From Mastigias papua (lineage: Eukaryota > Cnidaria > Scyphozoa > Rhizostomeae > Mastigiidae), in assembly GCA_964019165.1 (NCBI GenBank), contig OZ025270.1:15355159-15419158 (forward strand): a DNA stretch of 64,000 nt, read 5' to 3'. Of this stretch, positions 55,431 through 64,000 are shown piece after piece. The notes below the pieces were generated by a model. The model had not been told where the DNA came from, ran no database searches, and was given only the letters and a program-made list of their open reading frames with translations. The position numbers were made by a program, and so were the translations under genes. How positions within the stretch are numbered: the first letter of the stretch is position 1; each line of letters starts with the position of its first letter.

Positions 55431-57115
55431 ATTATTATTAGCCGAGGTGTCCTTCAGGAAGACTACCTGAGCCCTCTTCTTTTTAATCCTTGTTTCAATA
55501 CATTTGTTCAGTTTATTAAAGCTGAAAAATATAATCATCTTGGTTTTTCTGCCCATGACGAGAATGATCGCGTGTTTCAGCCAGTGCATTGGTTTCAATT
55601 TGCTGATGATGCGGCAGTTATTACTGGCGGCGAAAAAGAGAACAAAATTCTACTTAACTGCTTTACAAGGTAGTGTCAATGGGCATGTTAGAAAGTATTC
55701 AACAAGATCCATTCAGTTTCAGCCTAAGCTTTTAATTGATAAACAACTTGTTCCTTTTGTCAAAATTGTGACTCTTTTGAATACCTTGGCTGCTTCATTG
55801 ATTTTGATATGAGTAATGAAATGCATAAGTCACAACTACTTTCTCTCCTCCACTTTCATGAAAGGAATTGACGATTTGCCTCTGCATCCAAAAGATAAAC
55901 TGTTAGTTTATCACAGATATGTACTGTCCAAAGTGTCATAGCATTTTACTGTTGCAGACTTACCTAAAACTTGGGTCACAGATATTCTTGACAATCTTGC
56001 TTTCAGATATATTCCCCGATGGCTTGAGCTTCCTATCAGTGCAACATTGACAAGTTTAGTCCTCACTAAAAATCAATTTGGTCTAAATCTTCAACTGCCT
56101 GCTGTCAAATTCACTCAATGCCAAACTGTCTCTGGTAATATACTTCGATCTTCCCCTATTGTTGATGTGCAGACCCTGTGTAAAAGCACTAGTAATGGAA
56201 AAAGCCTGCAATATGACATATCGCAATACTAAAGAGGTACTGAAAGCAGTTAAATTGGATAAGAAAGAGCGTTTGATACACAATTTGCCATCTCAAGGTG
56301 CCTTACTTTCATTCTTTTTGGATCATTCACTCAAAAAACTGCATGGTATCTGTTCTCTAGTACAGAGTATTCTACCAACAAGCATCTTCAACTTTACCAT
56401 AAAATACCTCAATAACACTCTACCTACTCGCAAAAATCTTAATCTATGGAAGCTGAGCCAATCGTCTGACTGCCAATTTTGTCTTCATCCTGAGACTTTG
56501 CTTCATGTTGCAGCAGGCTGCAAAGTTTACCTTGGACAAGGTCGGTACACTTGGCGTCACAACTCTGTCCTTAGTTTTCTAGCCACATTCTTGAATGTAG
56601 TGGAAGGATCTTCACTGTATGCGGACATTCCGGGCTTCCCTTCACCCTCAACCATAGCCGGCAATGATTTACGTCCTGACCTACTTTTACATACTAAGGA
56701 CAACTGTCTTTACATTTTAGAACTCACGATTGGTTTTGAAACAAATCTAAACAACAATGCAGAAAAGAAGCACTTGAAATATTCACAACTAGTCTCTGAT
56801 CTAAGAAGTCAGTACAAATCTGTCACTTTTGTAAATCTCCATGAGCTCTCTTGGGGTTTACGTATACTCTTGTATTTCGTTTCTTGAAATGTGCGACTCC
56901 CACTCTATTGACAACCACCGCAAACGCTTTCTCATTTCTAAGTTATCGACAATTTCAACCCGCACAACCTAGTACATCTTCTGCTGCAGAAACACACTAT
57001 GGAACAATCCTGATCTATTTTGCTTTTAGTATTACTTTGTTTTGTATTTTTTTTGTATATATCACTTGTTATTTACAATTTTTTCATGTATTGTAGCCCA
57101 GGCCAGCCAATTAAA
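55431..57115 (+). pseudogene. LINE with C-terminal restriction-like endonuclease, 5' truncated
   Basis: First frame (55422-55673): GVLQEDYLSPLLFN and FQFADDAAVITG, the reverse transcriptase GVxQG and (F/Y)ADD blocks (the usual Gly of GVLQG is Glu). A frameshifted middle follows. The last frame (56159-56887) has FNFTIKYLNNTLPTRKNL, a CQFCLHPETLLHVAAGC zinc knuckle, and RPDLLLHTKDNCLYILELT, the PD...E-L-T pattern of PD-(D/E)xK nucleases. This is the domain order of R2/R4/Hero-like LINEs, which lack an APE nuclease. Frameshifts make it inactive. Confidence 0.75.
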
Positions 57116-57599
57116 AATTACCTTGTAATGGTGAGATATGTAATTGTAGTTTATTTGAATGAAATATGACTGTTTCCATTATTAATTCTTCTATTTAAAG
57201 TTGGCTGACAGAGATGTAGCTACAAGCTAATTATTGCCAACTATTTACAAAAAATAGATAAGAAATCTATACATAACTGCTATTACAGCGAAGAAAATAT
57301 AATTAAAATACGATATAGTTTTTACAAAAGTGCCTAAATTAGGGATAAAAAATTTTGCATAATCTGCAGTTGCAGGCTTCACATTTGTGGGCTTTAGTAA
57401 GCCTTTTGATAGTTTGAAGGGAGTCTGATTGTTTCAGTTCTGATTGTAGGGTCTTCCATCCCCCCCCCCCTACATACACTCGCAAATCTAACTGTATCGA
57501 TTCCAAGGCCAGTATTTTTTGCTTTTGACAGTTTGCTGTGTATCAGAGCACCTTAGGTTTTAAGACAGCACTTTCTTCCAAAAAATTTGCTTCATAAAG

Positions 57600-58140
57600 C
57601 TGGGATTTAGATTAAGACATTCTGTTGGTGAAGATTAGATCAATTGTCTTAGGTTCAGACTTAAAACATGTTGGTGCCTCAACAATATTTTTTAGATTAT
57701 AAGATTCCATTAAATTGTTAACATTCTGAATCATCATCCGAGTTATAGTCTCCTATCAAGATGAAACTTTCGAATTTTGTACTGAAGTGACCTAATGCTT
57801 TCCCAAATTCTTGGAAAAATATCTTTCACCTTGAGAAGGATGGTATGTATTTGCAAGAAGGCATTTCTTTTTTTTAATATTTATTCAACTAAACAACATT
57901 ATATAACGCCAGGAAGCTGATACTCCTTCAGTTCTGTGGCAGGAATTCCATGTTTTACATATACAAGGATTCCTCCCCCGTGCCGTTTTCTATCATAGCG
58001 AAAGTGTGAATGAAAATCATGCAATATGAATTGACTGATGGGGAAGATATCATCGAGTTTGGTCTCAGTAATAGCCAATATATCTATGTTGTTTGATATT
58101 ATGATTTTTCAGAAGTCAACTTTTTTCTTATAGAATTTTG
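57600..58140 (-). pseudogene. APE endonuclease fragment of a LINE
   Basis: Minus-strand frames read ILAITETKLDDIFPISQF, YDRKRHGGGILVYVKHGIP and, after an interruption with a T-run, FILIGDYNSDDD. ETK, GGG and GDYN/GDFN are APE-nuclease blocks. It lies 3' of the reverse transcriptase at 58311-60211, the wrong order for one element, so two elements are involved. Confidence 0.65.
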
Positions 58141-58189
58141 TGTTCAAATATGCAATACATGCTTACATACATACATCATTTATTTTACA

Positions 58190-60211
58190 ATGCAGGTTAG
58201 GAGAAAATGGCGGCCTCTAGATGGCCGATGTGAACTTGCAACTTAGAATTGAAAAGATAAAAGGAAAACTTAAAATTTACAATTCTTTTTTAAAATTTTG
58301 AGGTCAAGCCTTAATAATATACAAAGTCGGCACGTCTGTTTCTTACGCAAACAGCTCCTCTGGAAAAATGTAGATTTCTTAATTTGTCTGCGTCTTCTTT
58401 AAGTTTTGTCCTAAAGATCTCTTTACTATTTACTTGTTTCACATTGTTCGATATTTCATTCCAAACTAGAATCCCCCTGTAGCTAAAAGTGTATTTTTGG
58501 AATTCTAAGTTCAATCATGTGACTTCTAATTTCCCCTCCTTGACTTTTGATTTTCTGAAACCACTTCCTTGTCGCTGTTCATATCTCTCTCCCAATATTT
58601 TGTACATTTCAGTTGCTACCTTCCTCTTGTATATGTAGATAATGGGATCCCAACCTACTATCTCCAGAACTCTATTCCTCTCAGTTTTCCTTGGGATGTT
58701 CTTTATTATCTTTGCAGCCCTAGCATGTTGCTTTTCGATTTTTTTAAATACATTTTGTGAGCATGTGCTCCATACAAGCATTCCATATGTTACTTTTGGA
58801 ATCGCCATTTTGTAGTAAATTTCCTCTAGTGCCTTTGTGGGTAGGAACCTGGTCTTTCTTAACATGCCTATCATTCCTGAGTACTTTTTATAGACTTTGT
58901 CAGTGTGCGCATTCCAGTCCAGTTTATTGTCTATATAAACCCCCGGCACTTTGGACACTTCTTTATATTCCACTATCTTTTCCCCCATTTTAATCGGAGC
59001 AAGAGGGCCAATGAGCTGTTTTCGTTTCATTATCATTGCTTCTGTTTTCCCTACATTTATTGTCATCTTGTTTGTTAAACACTAATTATTCATTTCTGTT
59101 GCCAAGCCATTTAGCTTGGAAACACATTCATCTGCATTTTCCCCTTTTACAAAAGCTGTTACATCATCTGCATATAAATGTATTTCTCCTGTTGATGTTA
59201 TATCAGGTAGATCATTCATGTACTCTGAAAACAGTATTGGTCCCAAGAGTGACCCTTGAGGCACTCCATAGGCTACAGTCTTCATACTAGACTTTACCCC
59301 ATTCCGCTCTACGTATTGTTGTCTGTTTTCCAAGTAGCTCTCAATCATCTGATATAATTAACCCGTGATCCCTGTCCCCATCAGTTTCTGTTTCAGTGTT
59401 TCATGGTCCACACAATCAAACACTTTACTAAAGTCAATGAAAAGTATCCCGACTACTCCTTCTCCGCTCATATGCCTTTCCACGTTTCAGTTAGATACAG
59501 GAGAATTGACTCTGTTGATTTGCCTTTAGAGTAGGCCCATTGGTTTCTATGTCTTGTCCTGTCAATTTGTTTCTCCATCGCATCGCAGACCACTGACTCG
59601 TAAACTTTGCTTGGAATAGATAACATTGTAAGGGGCCTATAGTTTCCTCTCTCTGCTCTATCACCTTGTTTGTGCGCTGGTCTCAACTTTCCAATTTTCC
59701 ACTTGCTTGGGTATTTTCCTTGGGTATATCCCATGCGGCATATATTTGCTATCGGGAAGCCCAGCTCCTCATGTGCTGTTTTTAGTTCTCTTGCTGTTAT
59801 TTCGTCAGATCCGCATGCTTTTCTTACATTTAACTTTCTCAGCTTCTCTACATTAACTTTCTCAGATACATCAATATTGCCTGTTGTCGGAGTGACTCTG
59901 TGTATAAACTCTTTCGGTGGTTTTTCAATTTTATCAAGATTCTTCGCCAGTTTCTCACCGATATTTACGAAGAAATCATCCATAAGACTTGTTTTTTCAT
60001 GTCCTCAAATACAAGCTCTCCATTTTCATTCTTTAGGGTCCCAAGATATCATTATGCCATTGTGATAGTTAAGTCGTAGATCTTTTGGAGTGGCATTAGA
60101 TCCCTCTGTCTCTGTGCTATTAGCATTTTCATTGGATCCCAGGGTTTCCTTGAGTTTTTTCAAAATTTTTTCACTATTTTCTACAACTCTAAAATCAGTT
60201 GATACCTGCAA
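58190..60211 (-). pseudogene. APE-clade LINE reverse transcriptase, broken
   Basis: Frames in order right to left: 59983-59468 (KACGSDEITARELK, KIGKLRPAHKQGD, NYRPLTMLSIPSKVYE), a shifted stretch with GILFIDFSKVFDCVDHE, 59348-59082 (YGVPQGSLLGPILF, LYADDVTAF), 59066-58515 (thumb: PGVYIDNKLDWNAHT, KVTYGMLVW) and 58514-58311. At least one frameshift and three stops separate them. The 3' end near 58190 has short TGTA repeats. Nearly full-length reverse transcriptase; the endonuclease is missing. Confidence 0.8.
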
Positions 60212-60664
60212 TGGATTTTCGAGTCAGGTTCTAGACTTTAGATCGTATATATTTGCAAGCAAGGTCTAGACCTTATATATTTCAGATGTGTGACAAAGAA
60301 ATATAAATTTCAAGTGAATGCATTGCATTTTAGGAAATATGGTGTCTATACGAGTTTTGCAACATATTTGTATCATATGCAGGCAATATATTTACAATCA
60401 TTATGATACATCGCGGACTTTTGTCCATTATGGCGGTTCATACTCTGCCCGGAAGAGAGAAATCTCACGTGCAACGCCATCTTTTTGTGTGAAGTTCTTT
60501 TATACATACAAATCCCTATGGTTCAGTTGTTGCGTTACAAGTGATTAACAATTCTTTTCTCTTCCTATTCTATTGTCTTTTACGCCTTTTGATCACTAAT
60601 CTAAAAGAAAGATCAGTGGTTTTGATTGGCACTAGCTCCTCCACAGTCATTTCCACCTCATTCT
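60212..60664. other. Spacer without recognised gene
   Basis: Contains GTCTAGACC-like short inverted motifs near 60228-60275; nothing else. Confidence 0.3.
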
Positions 60665-60955
60665 TTTGTGCAGAAATGAAGTGAAGTGCACAGTGACCAT
60701 GACACTGCATATATGAAGAATGATGCAACAAAGCGAAGATCTAGCTAGAAGAGCGGTTCTTCATTGGAAATCACCTCATTTTTGAGTGTATTGCGTGTGT
60801 ACAGGTGATGCAGTAATCTCACTGAGTAATATACGTAGTTCAAAAGAGCGAAGATACAGGTGGTTGTAGTTGTGTGCTTATTACTGAACAACTGCAACAA
60901 CAAGGGAAGGAGGTAGAGAACTGCAGGACGAAGGTAAATGGGAAAAGTTGTAAAT
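60665..60955 (+). other. Second copy of the upstream exon-like segment
   Basis: Similar to 17255-17530 in the same orientation: TGCA...ATGAC(A/G)CTGCATA, GAAGATCT(A/G)GCTA, ACAGGTGAT, GAGCGAAGATACAGGTGG, CAACTGCAACAA. Donor AAG/GTAAAT at 60933/60934. The first part differs by single-base shifts but the last about 90 bp keep frame with a 6-bp insertion. Candidate first exon of a second ABCC-type gene. Confidence 0.4.
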
Positions 60956-61624
60956 TCACGGGAATTATAACAGGCATGGGACCACCAACTGAAATGTCAC
61001 CCTTCAACACCCTACCACACCCACTTCTGGGTGTGCAGTATCATTTGCGACAAAAATTCTGGAGTGTGCAGTTGCCAGACTCTACAGAATGGAGAGCAGA
61101 GACAGGCACTCTTGGGTGCCTAATAGACGGGGGGGTTGGAATAGTCAGGAGGGCTGGAAAAATGCTCAAAGCCTAATTAGCAGGGGGTTGGAATAAAGGG
61201 GGGGAGAGGCTGCAAAATGACCACAAATGTTGTAGAAAAGGCTATAGTTTCTTATCACAAATGTGTATCAAAGTAATATTACCAAGTCCACAGAACGAAA
61301 AAGACTGAGCCATGCAACACATGCGATCAGCGTACTTCTCGTGCTCTACTTTTTACTTGCAGACCAGAGTATCTCCTCTAAAAAGTGCCTTGGCTGAGAT
61401 AATACTTCCAAAAAATTAATAGGCGGGGAGTTGGAATAATAATGCCCTGGATGGAAAATTTTTAGAAAATTAATTAGTGGGGGGACATCTATTAGACACT
61501 CAAGAGTAGACAAAAGTACCCTTTTTATATCTTTGCATAAACAGAAGCAAAGAGCAAAATGAGAGAAAAGAGTACTTGCAGCCACATCCTATGATTGATC
61601 TAACCCAGAACAGTTGACCTTTGT

Positions 61625-62030
61625 AATTAACATTTTTAGGTACAGATTCCTATTAAAGCTTTCATTTATTCATGCAATCTATTTGTAAGTTGCCTAGTTA
61701 AAGAGAGGCTTACATTTATATACAAATGTATATACATGTTTAATATTTTCATTATTAAGAAACTTAGTAAAGTAATTCTTATTATTTCTGGAACTGGTAT
61801 TTCAGCAGATCACTATGAAAGCATCCAGTGTTGCCAAATGGTGTACTTATTACTTTTTTGTAAGTGTGAAAAATGTTGGCCTGATCTTGAGCTTTTAGAT
61901 TTGTATCTGCCATAATTATGTGTTTAGCTGCTACTTCTTGTTTGTAATTTGTCTTGTTTCTTATGTTGTAATTTGTATGATTGTATATATAAGTACACCA
62001 TATTAATTTGGTTAAGTATGCAAGCCAGTG
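61625..62030 (+). repeat. Segment upstream of ABCC, copy B of the duplication
   Basis: Similar to 20515-20900, same orientation, with a small insertion near 61720-61740. Similarity stops at 62030, where a CTCCTGGAAACTCC-rich repeat begins. Confidence 0.6.
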
Positions 62031-62034
62031 TTCA

Positions 62035-62140
62035 GGGTGGCCACTACTCCTGGAAACTCCAGGAAACTCTTGAAATGCAATTTACATCCTGGAAAATACT
62101 CCAGGAAAATGTAAAACTCCTGGGAACTCCCAGATGCCAG
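62035..62140. repeat. CTCCTGGAAACTCC-rich short repeat
   Basis: Several copies of CTCC(T/A)GGAAA in about 100 bp. It interrupts the similarity to the region upstream of the ABCC gene. Confidence 0.5.
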
Positions 62141-62809
62141 ACTTATGAAATGTAGTTGACAATAGCTAAATTGCCCAATAACTTATACAAGTAACTCATA
62201 CAGTTGCTGCTTCAAATGAATTTTGAATTCGACTTGTTTTGCTTATAGGTTTCCTAGAAATTTCTCTTTACTACCCAATAACTCTACTGCCAGATAACCT
62301 AGACATTGGCATATTCTAACATTTCTCTGTTTCAGTTAATATAAGTCATGTTGTAATTTGTGAGAATGGATCATATAAAACATGGTTTTAATCAGTTGAA
62401 TCCGGCAGGGCCAGTCCCCTCCTGAGCCACAATTTTGAAATGATCCCGAAGTAGCTTTGGAGCCTGTAAAATAGTGAAAGCAAAAATATTATAATAGTAT
62501 AGTCATTGATAACTTCAGTGTAAGTCCTTTTAACTTTTGAACAAACTTTGAAGACTATTTATTATTAATTAAAAAGTGTATTCCAATAGATAATATCAGG
62601 ATCTGATATAAACTTCCCCGTGAACAAACTTCAAAGTTCATTTTTTATCAATTCATAAGAAATGTGACAATGGATAAAACAAATTTTATGATATTTCATT
62701 CTTCCACAATAGTGCCAGTTGATGCAATTATTTTATACTCATTTATATATATCCACTTTTTGTCTTTATAAGTATATTATAGTGTTACTTTAGTTGAATC
62801 TTTAATATA

Positions 62810-63282
62810 CAGTCAACATCGCATAATTCGGATAGGTTTTATCCGGATTTTGTGTATTCCGGACAGAATTATTATGTCCAGTTAGTTTCCTAGTAAAGTG
62901 TGCTAGAATAATTCTCATTATCCGGATCTCCTATTGAGGATAAATGCATAAACCGGACAACATATGTAGGTCCGTTTCGTACAAGTATATATTATTTATT
63001 CACCATAATCCGGATCGACGATCCTTCCACTTGATCTTCTTATTAGATTTAGACTGGCAAATGCCGATGAACAGTTTAATTAGGAGGTATTAGCTTTCAA
63101 GAGGGCCCAAGAGAAAATAAGTAGAATTCATGACACGGTTGAAGTAATACAACAACAGAAATTTCACGTGGTCACGCGTAAATGAGCAGCATCGATGAAA
63201 ACGTTTTTACGTAACCCGGATTTTCTGTAGCCCGGATAAAATCAGCCAGTCCCATGTGATCCGAATTATACGAAGTTGACTG
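62810..63282. mobile_element. pogo/Tigger-like MITE
   Basis: 473 bp with inverted ends CAGTCAACATCGCATAATTC (left) and inverse of GAATTATACGAAGTTGACTG (right), flanked by TA on both sides (62808-62809, 63283-63284). Several TCCGGAT-like repeats inside. TA duplication and CAGT ends fit the Tc1/mariner pogo group. No transposase. Confidence 0.8.
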
Positions 63283-63284
63283 TA

Positions 63285-64000
63285 TATAGACTGAACTGAA
63301 TCTAAATTGCCTAGAAAGTTATAAGAAGGAACTTTTATCACATTGCATTTATATCCAATACTACGAAGACTCCTCGATATTCTTGGAGAGGCTGGGATTT
63401 AAGCTCCTCATATTTTGTTCTACAAGTTTGCTTCCACTTTATCTTCGTTTTAACTGTAGATGTTCCCAGATATTTCAACTAAGCACTACAAGGAAAACAT
63501 TGTAAACTTTGTTATCGCGTCAGACGCAACCATGGTGCGTCTTCCAATGTTGCCGTGATATTTTCTACCTTCAGTATAAAGATATGGCGCTATCCCTGTT
63601 AATCGCCATTAATGTAAATTTGTTCATACTACACTGCTCTGAAGGCCCGAGATTGGAGTGACTTTAAGTGGTGTTCCTGTTTGCACAATGCGATTCTGAT
63701 CAAGGCGTCTGCTGGTAACTTATTTGCCTGCACCCTCAGTGGAAGAGGGCATTCTACACCGATGATCAGGGTGATGGCACTTTTCATCATGGGTAGTATG
63801 CAAAATTCGTTTTGCCTGCACTTATTCGAGAGGGGCTTTTTAGCAGTGTGAACTTCTAGCTCAGGAGCTTATTTGAGGGGGCTTATTCCAGGGGAGCCAA
63901 TTCGAGGATTTACGGTATTGTTGCAATACTACGAAGTTTCAAACTTTACTGTTGTAACTTTCTTGTCCAATGAGTTAACTATTTTGTTTGACAGGGTTTT
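63285..64000. other. Right edge, no gene recognised
   Basis: No domain-bearing frame on either strand. If a second ABCC copy exists, its coding exons would lie further right. Confidence 0.4.

Noticed and set aside
60874..61176. 100-residue plus-strand frame
   Set aside because: Starts in the exon-like duplicated segment but runs through its likely donor at 60934 into non-conserved sequence; not a gene by itself.

Overview
This is eukaryotic, AT-rich, intron-rich invertebrate DNA. Introns have GT-AG borders, the large transporter gene has about 27 exons over 32 kb, and the window holds BEL/Pao, APE-type LINE, restriction-like-endonuclease LINE, MITE and (AT)n repeats. Two LINE remnants (54.9-57.1 kb) look to me like elements from cnidarian genomes. 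An anthozoan is therefore plausible, but that rests on memory, not a search.

Layout. At 0.5-3.7 kb on the minus strand is a split gene for a single-pass membrane protein: signal peptide, MANSC domain, transmembrane helix and acidic dileucine tail. At 4.4-13.1 kb an 8-kb block carries an intact single-exon class A GPCR gene (8310-9497). Two direct copies of a hAT-like MITE bound the block, and their 8-bp target duplications are permuted (A-E-B ... B-E-A). At 13.6-16.8 kb is a graveyard of BEL/Pao, LINE, hairpin and tRNA-like remnants. From 21.15 to 52.99 kb on the plus strand runs one ABCC (MRP-type) ABC transporter gene. I could join all its exons in phase into 1,464 codons plus stop: two transmembrane domains and two nucleotide-binding domains with the expected motifs. 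Its first assignable coding exon encodes an SH3 domain, where long MRPs have the TMD0 membrane domain.

ABCC introns hold a complete, apparently young BEL/Pao element (37504-43767, identical-looking 331-bp LTRs, 5-bp target duplication, one open gag-pol frame, antisense to the host gene), an 833-bp foldback element, a 64-bp near-perfect palindrome, a 144-bp duplication of an exon-intron border, and LINE debris. Downstream (54.8-60.2 kb) lie four LINE remnants on both strands. Two segments upstream of the ABCC gene (17.26-17.53 and 20.5-20.9 kb) recur in the same order and orientation at 60.67-60.95 and 61.6-62.03 kb, which suggests a second tandem ABCC copy starting beyond the right edge.

The two most interesting observations are the permuted target duplications around the GPCR block and the SH3-ABCC exon chain.
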